DNA from: an archaeon
GTDB taxonomy: Archaea > Thermoproteota > Nitrososphaeria > Nitrososphaerales > CADDZS01
Length of the DNA stretch: 5,875 nucleotides
NCBI GenBank assembly: GCA_021792315.1
Contig: JAJYUX010000092.1
Coordinates: forward strand, 1-5,875
Direction of reading: 5' to 3'
Below, piece after piece: positions 1 to 5,875 of the stretch. Every line of letters starts with the position of its first letter. The stretch's first letter is position 1. The position numbers and the translations under genes are program-made. Below the pieces are notes generated by a model that had not been told where the DNA came from, did not search any database, and saw only the letters and a list, made by a program, of their open reading frames with translations.

Positions 1-1938
1 ATACGCCTCAGGGAGGCCTTCCTTGTATGAGACGTCCAAAATGATTATGAAATGTTGCATGTTTTCCTTTTCTGATTCTAACGGAATTACGCTTCGGATT
101 CTAACACGATCTATTGGCCGACCCTTACCGCCAAACCACCTGTTTGCGTTAAGGTACTCGGGCAAGACGGTGGACTCTAGCTCGAATTTTGACTTGCCAC
201 TAAACATATTCTTCGTCTTCTTCTGACCCTCTATTTTCCTAATCTTGGATCGCATCACCACGCCTGGAGAGGGGGATTTCATCGCAAGATTGAAGACGAA
301 ATATCCGTAAGGACCGAAAGTCAAGGTGTAACCGGTTTCCCCGATGTTTGGAAAAACAGTTCCACCCAACGAATCGCTGAGTGCATACCCTTTGTATCTT
401 GACAGATCGAGCTCTGCGTATTGCGGTCTGCCAGAAAGGTTTGCGGCTACAAGCACTGTTTCTTCCTCGTGCTTTCGAATGAAAGAGATGATTTTCGCGT
501 TTGTCGGAAAGAGAAATTCGATTGAGCCTCTACCAAGAGATTTGAAGTTCTTGCGCATTGCTATGATCCGCTTCATCCACCAAAGTAGAGACGAAGGATC
601 GTTCTGCTGATTTTCAACGTTAACAACCTCATAGTGATATTGAGGTTCGATTATAACCGGCAGATACAGCTTCTGAGGGTTGGATTTTGAAAAACCGGCA
701 TTCAAATCGGCGCTCCATTGCATTGGAGTTCTTACTCCGTTACGGTCACCTAGGTAGAAGTTATCTCCCATGCCTATTTCATCTCCATAGTAGATCAACG
801 GCGTGCCTGGAAGAGTAAACAGCAGAACATTCATGAGCTCGATCTTTCTACGATCGTTGCCAAGAAGTGGAGCTAACCTTCGTCTAATTCCAAGATTGAG
901 CCTTGATTTTTTGTCTCTAGCATACGCCCTGTACATATAGTCGCGCTCTTCTTCTGTTACCATTTCCAAAGTGAGCTCGTCATGGTTGCGTAGGAAGATT
1001 CCCCATTGAGCACAGTCAGGAATCTTTGGCGTTTGTTCTAGTATCTCTATGATCGGAAATCGGTCCTCCATCTGGATCGCCATGAACATTCTAGGCATTA
1101 AGGGGAAGTGAAAGGCCATCTGACACTCGTCCCCTTGCCCAAAGTAGGAAGCAGTGTCAGTGGGCCATTGATTTGCTTCAGCAAGTAGCATTCGGTTCTT
1201 GAAATTCTGATCGATATGAGCTCGCAGCTTCTTCAGGAATTCGTGCGTCTCTGGCAGGTTCTCGCAGTTAGTCCCTTCCCTTTCGAAAAGGTAAGGAACT
1301 GCGTCCAATCTGAGCCCGTCCACACCCATTTTTAGCCAGTAGTCGACGACATGGAACATCGTTTCTTGGGTCAAAGGGTTGTCAAAATTTAGATCCGGTT
1401 GGTGCGAATAGAACCTGTGCCAGAAATACGCTTTTGCTACATTATCATAAGTCCAGTTCGATATCTCAAAGTCTTTGAAAATGATTCGAGCTTCTTTGTA
1501 CTTGTCAGGGGTTTGACTCCAAACATAGAATTCGCGCCACCTAGACCCCTCTTCGGATGCGCGCGATTTTTTGAACCATAGGTGTTGGTCTGAGGTATGA
1601 TTAAGCACGAGCTCTGTGATTACTCTTATCCCGCTGGAATGCGCCTCTCGCAAAAATTCCTTGAAATCTCTAAGGGCACCATAAAGAGGGTGAACGTCGA
1701 AATAGTCGGAAATGTCGTATCCGTCATCTTTCAGTGGAGACGGGTAGAACGGGAGCAACCAGATAGTGTTGATTCCCAAATCTCTAAGATAGTCCAGTTT
1801 CAGCGTAAGACCCTTGAAATCTCCGATGCCGTCTACTGCGGTGTCGAAAAACGTCTTCACGTGAACCTCGTAGATTATGGCGTCCTTATACCAGTACGGA
1901 TCGTCTACGAGAGTATCCTCCGCTTCCAAATCCACCAC
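1..1938 (-). CDS. treS: Trehalose synthase / maltokinase fusion protein, C-terminus cut by the window edge
   Basis: The cytoplasmic TreS part interconverts trehalose and maltose; the maltokinase part would phosphorylate maltose with ATP to maltose 1-phosphate. The frame is open for 646 codons to base 1 with no stop, so the gene continues off the left edge. Residues ~15-560 are a GH13 TreS: DDPYWYKDAIIYE near 12-24, DGIGDFKGL at 36-44, LPFYPSPLKDDGYDI at 62-76, the nucleophile Asp212 in GLRLDAVPY, the acid/base Glu254 in LLAEAN, and His319-Asp320 in FLRNHDE. After a charged linker (~553-582), LPEYL and RWFGGKGR (600-607) mark the N-terminal cap of a maltokinase (Mak/Pep2). Bacterial TreS-Mak fusions run to ~1,100 residues, so about 450 are missing. 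GTG at 1938 is chosen because a TATA-like box lies ~33 bp upstream; an in-frame GTG at 1959 is too close to that box, and a TGA precedes it at 1966-1968. No clear Shine-Dalgarno is seen. TreS identity is very secure; the kinase part rests on ~65 visible residues. Confidence 0.93.
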   Translation of the reverse strand, partial: MVDLEAEDTLVDDPYWYKDAIIYEVHVKTFFDTAVDGIGDFKGLTLKLDYLRDLGINTIWLLPFYPSPLKDDGYDISDYFDVHPLYGALRDFKEFLREAHSSGIRVITELVLNHTSDQHLWFKKSRASEEGSRWREFYVWSQTPDKYKEARIIFKDFEISNWTYDNVAKAYFWHRFYSHQPDLNFDNPLTQETMFHVVDYWLKMGVDGLRLDAVPYLFEREGTNCENLPETHEFLKKLRAHIDQNFKNRMLLAEANQWPTDTASYFGQGDECQMAFHFPLMPRMFMAIQMEDRFPIIEILEQTPKIPDCAQWGIFLRNHDELTLEMVTEEERDYMYRAYARDKKSRLNLGIRRRLAPLLGNDRRKIELMNVLLFTLPGTPLIYYGDEIGMGDNFYLGDRNGVRTPMQWSADLNAGFSKSNPQKLYLPVIIEPQYHYEVVNVENQQNDPSSLLWWMKRIIAMRKNFKSLGRGSIEFLFPTNAKIISFIRKHEEETVLVAANLSGRPQYAELDLSRYKGYALSDSLGGTVFPNIGETGYTLTFGPYGYFVFNLAMKSPSPGVVMRSKIRKIEGQKKTKNMFSGKSKFELESTVLPEYLNANRWFGGKGRPIDRVRIRSVIPLESEKENMQHFIIILDVSYKEGLPEAY

Positions 1939-1967
1939 GTGCCTAGTTAACTTCAACACTGGACATC

Positions 1968-1979
1968 ATATTTAAGAAA
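1968..1979 (-). promoter_or_regulatory. Probable TATA box for the treS fusion gene
   Basis: On the minus strand the 92-bp gap between the phosphatase stop and treS holds a TTTCTTAAATAT stretch, centred near 1972. Archaeal transcription normally starts ~25 bp downstream, here near 1946, giving a leader of under 10 nt to GTG 1938. This fits a near-leaderless message, in keeping with the absence of a Shine-Dalgarno. It is a consensus-by-eye call. It would also mean treS can be transcribed separately from the upstream phosphatase. Confidence 0.5.
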
Positions 1980-2030
1980 TCTCATGATCGTTACTGAAAT
2001 TCATACCACTAATCCTTTGCCCGGCTACGT

Positions 2031-2696
2031 CTAGAAATATCGCTTTCGAAGGTACTCTTCAACGCCTAGACCACCAGGCGATTCTGTCACCACGTCTGCG
2101 ACCTTCTTTAGGGCAGCTACTGAATTCGCCATCGCTACCCGAAAATCGGCTGGTGCAAATAGTGCCAGGTCATTTTCGCCGTCGCCAAAGCATGTAAGAT
2201 AGACGCTTTTTGTATCGCCATAATGCGCGACCGCTGTAGAAACGCCAACACCTTTGTCTACAGTTGGTGGCAGGACCATGACAGTGTCCTTGTTAGGAAT
2301 TACTTTGGCTTCAAGCCCGCTTCTTTTCAACACGCGTTCAACATTCGTGGCATACTCCCTCCTGGCAGTCCCCATAACGTCGAAAAATTGAATCGGAAAG
2401 TCACTCTGCGCGAACACACGCTTTGCTTTCGTCGCCCATTCTTTCCCTATAACGTGAGTTTCTTGAGTGTCGCAAAAGTAGGAAATTGCTCCATTCTCTG
2501 CGACTAAGAATGAGAAGAGATCTCCGAGATTTTCGTTGGCAGACTTTAGGTACTCTAGCTGTCTACCAGATACCATTCCCATGATCACGATCTTTTTTTC
2601 ATAAAGCTCGGCTAGAACACGCTTGGTGGGCTCCGGGATCTCTGACTCGTTAAGAGTCAAAGTTCCATCATAGTCGAACATGAGTATTTCATGCAT
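2031..2696 (-). CDS. HAD-superfamily (IIB/Cof-like) phosphatase, archaeal phosphoglycolate phosphatase type
   Basis: A predicted soluble Mg-dependent phosphomonoesterase of 221 residues, close to archaeal phosphoglycolate phosphatases (about 220-230). All four HAD motifs are visible: DYDGT with nucleophile Asp8 and acid/base Asp10; Ser43 in VSGR; Lys148 in DKGVG; and GDGEND at 171-176 holding the Mg-binding acids. VAENGAI (~65-71) and the C-terminal AMANSVAALK...GVEEYL stretch are typical of the IIB/Cof group, whose C2 cap sits between motifs II and III (~75-145). ATG 2696 is preferred because it puts DYDGT 7 residues in, as is usual; an in-frame GTG at 2717 would add 7 residues, and neither has a Shine-Dalgarno. 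It follows EF-2 on the same strand and precedes treS by 92 bp. The substrate could be 2-phosphoglycolate or a sugar phosphate (the IIB group includes sucrose- and trehalose-phosphate phosphatases); the sequence alone does not decide. Confidence 0.88.
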   Translation of the reverse strand: MHEILMFDYDGTLTLNESEIPEPTKRVLAELYEKKIVIMGMVSGRQLEYLKSANENLGDLFSFLVAENGAISYFCDTQETHVIGKEWATKAKRVFAQSDFPIQFFDVMGTARREYATNVERVLKRSGLEAKVIPNKDTVMVLPPTVDKGVGVSTAVAHYGDTKSVYLTCFGDGENDLALFAPADFRVAMANSVAALKKVADVVTESPGGLGVEEYLRKRYF

Positions 2697-2775
2697 CGAA
2701 TCTGGCGTCTTGACCACCAGCGCGACAGATCACAATAGATCGAGCGATGACCATTGCACGTTTGGAGATCGCAAG

Positions 2776-3948
2776 TTACTCCTTGTCGATGAACTCGTTT
2801 GGATTAGGCGGCTCTGGAGAAAGTCCCTTTCGCTTTCTAATATCCTTCACGATTTGGAGCAACATTGAGTTTGGAACAGGTTGCCAAGCCTTGAAGTATG
2901 TATTCCACATCGCCTTGCCTGCCGTGGCACCTCGCATAGCCTCCGAAAGGTCGAAAGTCTCAGAGGTAGGTATCTCTCCCTGAATGATAGTGATGACTTC
3001 CTTTTGCTCTACATTCAGCATCTTACCTCTCTTCCCGGAGATTACACCAGCAATCGAACCGATCTGTTCGGCAGGGCACTTGATTTCTATACCGAGTATC
3101 GGCTCAAGAAGCGTTGGCTCTGCAGAAAGAGATGCACCTAGAATAGCTCTTCTCGTAGCAGGCATGAGTTGCGCATAAGTCCTGTGTGCCGGATCTTCGT
3201 GAGGCACGTAATGAGTGAGGACAACCTTGAGACCCCTACAGAACTCGTAAGCGAGAGGCCCGTTCGTCATAACATCGTTGAATCCTGCTCTGATCGAATC
3301 CATTGATTCCTGCAAGAACTGGACACCCTTTGTTTCCTCGAGCAGCATGTTTCCCTTGTCGTCAATCGTGACAACAGATCTTGCTTCATCCGCGTCCCAA
3401 CCGTGGTCCCGGAGTATCTTTGCGATCGTCTTCTTGTCGGTATTCTCGTTGATCTGTCCTGTTCGTATAAGCTCGATAACATCCGCCGGAAGCGGCTCCA
3501 CCTTGATGAATATCTTGTTGTGCCTATTCGGAGACCTGGACATTATCGGGCCAGCAGCTGATCTCACAGTCTCTCTGTAATTTACAAGAGGCGGCGTAGT
3601 CACAATTTCGATCTTCTGGTCTTGTATCAGAGTAGTGGCAATTTCGAGGTGAAGAACACCCATCCCTGCAAGCAGTTGTTCACCTGTTTCTTCATTGATT
3701 CTCACGACGAGATTTGGATCTTCGATAGTGAGTCGCCTCAATGCCTCGACGAGCTTTGGCAAATCCTTTGGATGCTTTGGCTCGATGGCAATAGTAACGA
3801 CTGGTTCGGAAACGTACTTGATCGACTCGAAGGTTGCAATATCTTTCACCGAGGAGATCGTCTCTCCCGCCCTCGCATGCTCAAGACCCAGAAGTGCAGG
3901 TATGTTACCAGCGGTGAGCTCCCCAACAATCTCTCTTGTGGCACCCAT
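2776..3948 (-). CDS. fusA: Elongation factor 2, C-terminal part (end of domain II and domains III-V), in a shifted frame
   Basis: This 390-codon frame continues EF-2 after the frame break. Recognisable family sequence starts a few codons before the ATG, near 3966 (QSVNFYMGATRE), so the ATG at 3948 is an internal methionine and probably not a true start; no Shine-Dalgarno precedes it. It contains AGNIPALLGLEHARAGET (end of domain II), the domain III stretch with GMGVLHLEI, domain IV, and the domain V segment GKRGKML. The protein ends in a lysine- and proline-rich tail (RKRKGLSPEPPNP). The expected diphthamide histidine is His255 of this frame, codon 3184-3186, in PAHRTYAQ; most archaea have HRGPAQ there. 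This part carries out the translocation-related functions of domains III-V on the ribosome. Its stop lies 79 bp before the ATG chosen for the phosphatase. Confidence 0.9.
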   Translation of the reverse strand: MGATREIVGELTAGNIPALLGLEHARAGETISSVKDIATFESIKYVSEPVVTIAIEPKHPKDLPKLVEALRRLTIEDPNLVVRINEETGEQLLAGMGVLHLEIATTLIQDQKIEIVTTPPLVNYRETVRSAAGPIMSRSPNRHNKIFIKVEPLPADVIELIRTGQINENTDKKTIAKILRDHGWDADEARSVVTIDDKGNMLLEETKGVQFLQESMDSIRAGFNDVMTNGPLAYEFCRGLKVVLTHYVPHEDPAHRTYAQLMPATRRAILGASLSAEPTLLEPILGIEIKCPAEQIGSIAGVISGKRGKMLNVEQKEVITIIQGEIPTSETFDLSEAMRGATAGKAMWNTYFKAWQPVPNSMLLQIVKDIRKRKGLSPEPPNPNEFIDKE

Positions 3949-4961
3949 GTAGAAATTGACCGATTGGATTCTCTCTTCGCGCCAAGGAGATACACGCTAT
4001 CTCCGTCTCTGACCGTTCCAGAAAACAGTCTGCCAGTAGCGACTACTCCTGCCTGAGGATCAACATTGATGTTAGTAACCATCATGATCGTGGGGCCGTT
4101 GTCATCGCAAGCAAGAAGCGCCTTTCCAACATCGCTCTCAAGATCGCCTGTCCAGATTCTGGGGATTCTGTATTTCTGTGCCACATGCGGTGGAGGATGG
4201 TGCTTGATAACCATGCCAAGGACCGCTTCGTGCAAAGGCGCCTTTGCTGCTAGGTCCTTCACGTCTCCCGTTGTGTAAGCAGTGTAAACGTCTCCGAAAT
4301 TCACTCCTTTCTTCTTCGCTATCTCTGCGTTGAAACCCCAACGATCCTTTGCTGAACCGAACGAAACGCTGCTATCAGCAATCGAGACCTTCCACTTTTG
4401 CTTGAGTTCTGGTTCGGCATAGATTTCGATGAGGCGATTAAAATCGTTGACAATATTTGCGATCCACTTTTGCATCGCATCCTTGTCCAGCCTCAACTCC
4501 TTAACGAGTCTATCGATCTTGTTAATGTAGAGAACCGGCCTTACCCTCTCCTCAAGCGCCTGGCGAGTAACCGTCTCTGTCTGTGTCATTATTCCTTCGA
4601 CAGAATCGCTTACGACGACAGCACCGTCTATAGCTCTCAGAGACCTTGTGACCCTTCCAGTAAAGTCGATGTGTCCGGGCGTATCAATCATGTTGAGAAC
4701 GTAGGGCATGTTGTCTTGCTCGTAATACAGAGTGACATTTGCTGCTTTGATCGTCATCTGCCTTTGCTGTTCGAGTTCCATAGAGTCAAGAGCTAGAGCT
4801 TGACCGGCTACTGATGGTGAGATCATGCCAGTTGCGGCGAGCAAGCTGTCGCTCATGGTGGTCTTTCCATGATCTACATGCGCGATAACCCCGAAATTTC
4901 GAACTTGGTTCTTGTTCGAAATCGTCTTCATGATTTCTTGTGTTGTCTTAAACTTCGCCAA
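3846..4961 (-). CDS. fusA: Elongation factor 2, N-terminal part (GTPase domain and most of domain II)
   Basis: EF-2 is the GTPase that drives tRNA-mRNA translocation on the archaeal ribosome. This frame carries G1 AHVDHGKT (27-34), a switch I motif RQMTI (67-71) in place of the usual RGITI, G3 DTPGH (93-97), G4 NKID (147-150) and G5 GSAK (202-205). Domain II starts near GPTIMMVTNINVD and runs to VYLLGAKRE (Glu331, codon 3969-3971). From there the frame is wrong: the last ~40 residues to the stop at 3846 are not EF-2, and the true sequence resumes in the frame ending at 2776. The start is TTG at 4961, giving MAKFKTTQEI..., which matches the family N-terminus; GGAGTG lies 8 nt upstream. The gene is transcribed away from the HMG-CoA reductase fragment from its own strong TATA box. 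Confidence 0.93.
   Translation of the reverse strand: MAKFKTTQEIMKTISNKNQVRNFGVIAHVDHGKTTMSDSLLAATGMISPSVAGQALALDSMELEQQRQMTIKAANVTLYYEQDNMPYVLNMIDTPGHIDFTGRVTRSLRAIDGAVVVSDSVEGIMTQTETVTRQALEERVRPVLYINKIDRLVKELRLDKDAMQKWIANIVNDFNRLIEIYAEPELKQKWKVSIADSSVSFGSAKDRWGFNAEIAKKKGVNFGDVYTAYTTGDVKDLAAKAPLHEAVLGMVIKHHPPPHVAQKYRIPRIWTGDLESDVGKALLACDDNGPTIMMVTNINVDPQAGVVATGRLFSGTVRDGDSVYLLGAKRESNRSISTWVPQERLLGSSPLVTYLHFWVLSMRGRERRSPR
3958..3971 (-). other. Frame break within the EF-2 gene
   Basis: The upstream frame reads GAKRES and is EF-2-like to codon 3966-3968; the downstream frame reads QSVNFYMG from codon 3964-3966. The two overlap by one base, which means one base (or 1+3n) is missing or two are extra. 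Archaeal EF-2 usually has two more residues here (of the form KRE-S-R-V-Q). A loss of 7 bases would restore that: the frames joined plus 7 bases give about 730 residues, close to the family's ~730-736. Seven bases lost between short TCCA-like repeats is my inference. EF-2 is essential and normally single-copy, so a sequencing or assembly error, or a cloning-time deletion, is more likely than a dead gene. No convincing slippery heptamer or stop-codon context for programmed shifting is visible. Confidence 0.85.
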
Positions 4962-4969
4962 GGCGATTT

Positions 4970-4975
4970 CACTCC
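4970..4975 (-). promoter_or_regulatory. Shine-Dalgarno site that fixes the TTG start of EF-2
   Basis: GGAGTG on the minus strand ends 8 nt before TTG 4961, a normal spacing. No in-frame ATG or GTG competes within the leader, and the first in-frame ATG downstream (residue 11) would remove family-conserved N-terminal residues. The site therefore supports the TTG start. Confidence 0.7.
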
Positions 4976-5032
4976 AAAATTAATTCCAATTTATCTCAAA
5001 AGCGAGCTTGAGGAAACATGCTTCGGCCTCCC

Positions 5033-5041
5033 CTTTTATAT
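5033..5041 (-). promoter_or_regulatory. TATA box of the EF-2 promoter
   Basis: The minus strand reads ATATAAAAG, a near-ideal archaeal TBP-binding site. A start site ~25 bp downstream would fall near 5012, leaving a leader of about 50 nt that contains the GGAGTG ribosome binding site. A strong box is expected for an abundant translation factor. No clear purine-rich BRE is obvious beyond the adjacent GAACAG. Confidence 0.7.
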
Positions 5042-5141
5042 CTGTTCGTGTTGAAAGCATCAATACCGTCAAAGTGTAGGAAAAAGAGCTTCCAAAACGC
5101 TCCGCCGGCCGATCTAGTCTGAATGAAGTTCTGCATTAGCT

Positions 5142-5161
5142 GCTACGTCGATCGACGTAGC
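5142..5161. promoter_or_regulatory. Perfect 20-bp palindrome in the EF-2/HMG-CoA reductase divergent promoter region
   Basis: The half-site GCTACGTCGA is followed directly by its exact reverse complement, with no spacer. It ends 25 bp before the plus-strand TATA box (5187) and lies about 100 bp upstream of the EF-2 TATA box. This is where an archaeal activator, or a regulator acting on both promoters, would bind as a dimer. A perfect 20-mer palindrome is expected by chance in well under 1% of windows this long. The operator role is inferred; no known regulator motif is recognised. Confidence 0.5.
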
Positions 5162-5186
5162 GTGATTTCGTAGTCCGATGCTTTGG

Positions 5187-5194
5187 TTATATAC
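5187..5194 (+). promoter_or_regulatory. TATA box for the HMG-CoA reductase fragment
   Basis: TTATATAC matches the archaeal TATA consensus. Transcription from ~25 bp downstream (near 5215) would give a leader of ~10 nt to ATG 5225, which has no Shine-Dalgarno. This spacing favours ATG 5225 over an in-frame TTG at 5183, which lies upstream of the box. Confidence 0.6.
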
Positions 5195-5224
5195 GATACT
5201 CATTCTAGTCGATCCGTCAACAAA

Positions 5225-5458
5225 ATGCCGAGCTCAGAAATTTCGAACTTTTACAAGATGCCCGTAGAAGAGAGACTGAAGATAGTCAAAGATTTTGCGA
5301 GACTGGAAGAAAGCGAAGCGAAAGCGATAGGCTCGCTCTCTGGTTTGAAACTCGAAACTGCGGACCACATGATCGAGAATGTAATCGGTGCTAGTTGTGA
5401 TCTGAGATCGAAAGGCTATTTTTCCCAAACAGGGGAACACAGGAAATTTATGGAATAG
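5225..5458 (+). pseudogene. hmgA: HMG-CoA reductase (class II-like), N-terminal fragment
   Basis: The intact enzyme reduces HMG-CoA to mevalonate, the committed step to archaeal isoprenoid lipids. Only 77 codons are open here, while the family is about 400 or more residues. Residues 4-56 follow the class II N-terminus: an SNFYKMPVEERL opening like the RLPAFRNLSPAARL region of the Pseudomonas mevalonii enzyme, then SLSGLKLETADHMIENVIGA, with the ENVIG motif at 51-55. After residue 56 (about base 5393) the similarity stops: the next ~21 residues do not resemble the expected LPLGIATNF region, and no other frame restores it. The catalytic Lys, Asp and His and the cofactor sites are absent, so the product would be inactive. 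Promoter and start look intact, so the break seems recent or artificial. Family assignment is by memory of motifs. Confidence 0.75.
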
Positions 5459-5875
5459 TTATGAAAAGATAAAACTAAACGATATTTATAAGTTCTCTAA
5501 ACATTCTTCTTTCATTTATCTCGAAATCAACTGATGCAATTAATTGATGTAGAGGATATCGATTATTAGTCAAAACAAAAGATTTAAAAATTAGAGAGAA
5601 TGGTAAGAAGCAATTTTGTAAAAATATAAAACATCAATTAATAATACAGTTTTAAAAGAAAATTTTGATTATTACTTTCTATGGAAGAGAGAGAAGAATT
5701 AAAAATACCGTATCCCTTTTCCAACAAAGAGAATATAAAAAATTATCGAAATAACGCTTCAAATAATATATTTGGAAAGTCAATATCTTATTACGGATAA
5801 AGTAAGGATAATTTGGAGGAACAATCTGACAAGTTAGAAACTTGCTCGGTATTTATTGAGGTTTGCAAAAGTTTC
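5459..5875. other. AT-rich block without a recognisable gene
   Basis: By direct count 105 of the 415 bases from 5461 are G or C (25%), against mid-40s in typical coding lines of the other genes. All frames are closed by frequent stops. The longest plus-strand reading from an ATG is 39 codons (5681-5800), with no family resemblance. No transposase, integrase, tRNA or array-like repeat is visible. It may be an AT-rich intergenic region, the edge of an integrated element or island, or DNA joined by mis-assembly. The change follows directly on the broken HMG-CoA reductase fragment. Confidence 0.7.
5539..5642. repeat. 12-bp perfect inverted repeat in the AT-rich block
   Basis: ATTAATTGATGT at 5539-5550 recurs as its exact reverse complement at 5631-5642, with 80 bp between the arms. 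In such AT-rich DNA a 12-bp pair is only mildly surprising. No gene, terminator T-tract or target duplication accompanies it. Confidence 0.35.

Noticed and set aside
644..660. GGTTCGATTATAACC, resembling the T-arm of a tRNA
   Set aside because: It lies within the treS coding sequence and no matching acceptor, D-arm or anticodon arm surrounds it.
1597..1950. Plus-strand open frame of 117 codons opposite treS
   Set aside because: It is a shadow of the strongly conserved TreS frame on the other strand and has no promoter or family similarity.
2643..2657. Small hairpin GACTC-loop-GAGTC
   Set aside because: A 5-bp stem inside the phosphatase coding region, with no T-tract; likely chance.
5681..5800. 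A 39-codon plus-strand reading frame from ATG, with a TTTTAAAA stretch ~27 bp upstream that could serve a leaderless gene
   Set aside because: The AT-rich setting makes TATA-like strings common; there is no Shine-Dalgarno and no family resemblance, and the length is within chance expectation.
5814..5818. GGAGG resembling a Shine-Dalgarno on the plus strand
   Set aside because: No ATG, GTG or TTG follows at usable spacing with an open frame.
5791..5874. A minus-strand frame open from the right edge to a TAA at 5791-5793, possibly the end of a gene outside the window
   Set aside because: Only about 27 sense codons are visible and no motif is recognised, so it cannot be told from chance.

Overview
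The window looks like chromosomal DNA of an archaeon. It carries an archaeal-type elongation factor 2 with the diphthamide histidine, archaeal TATA boxes (TATAAAA, TTATATA) at sensible distances from gene starts, a mix of Shine-Dalgarno-led and apparently leaderless starts, and an HMG-CoA reductase fragment (mevalonate route to archaeal lipids). The EF-2 sequence resembles the TACK group, possibly Thaumarchaeota or a relative; that placement is from memory of the family and is not tested. Sampled coding lines are roughly 30-52% G+C, typically mid-40s.

Layout. Three genes lie head-to-tail on the minus strand and read from about 4961 down past the left edge. First comes EF-2 (4961-2776), split into two reading frames by a small indel near 3966. 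Next is a HAD-IIB phosphatase of the archaeal phosphoglycolate-phosphatase type (2696-2031). Last is a large protein cut by the left edge (1938-1): a complete trehalose synthase (TreS) module joined to the start of a maltokinase module, recognised by its N-terminal RWFGGKGR cap motif. The EF-2 upstream region is a divergent promoter region (4962-5224) with a TATA box for each direction and a perfect 20-bp palindrome between them. On the plus strand, the first ~56 residues of a class II-like HMG-CoA reductase (from 5225) break off just after the ENVIG motif.

From about 5459 to the right edge the DNA changes abruptly to about 25% G+C (105 of 415 bases counted from 5461) with no convincing gene. 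The truncated HMG-CoA reductase followed by this AT-rich block suggests a recombination or insertion boundary, or an assembly join.

How the genes relate. EF-2 is housekeeping translation machinery. The TreS-maltokinase fusion would isomerise trehalose to maltose and phosphorylate it to maltose 1-phosphate, the feed for GlgE-type glucan synthesis. The phosphatase may be general metabolite or phosphoglycolate salvage; a link to sugar-phosphate metabolism rests on adjacency alone. I found no CRISPR array, rRNA, tRNA or recognisable transposase. The points most worth a second look are the broken HMG-CoA reductase with the AT-rich junction, the EF-2 frame break, the 20-bp palindrome, and the TreS-maltokinase fusion in an archaeal setting.
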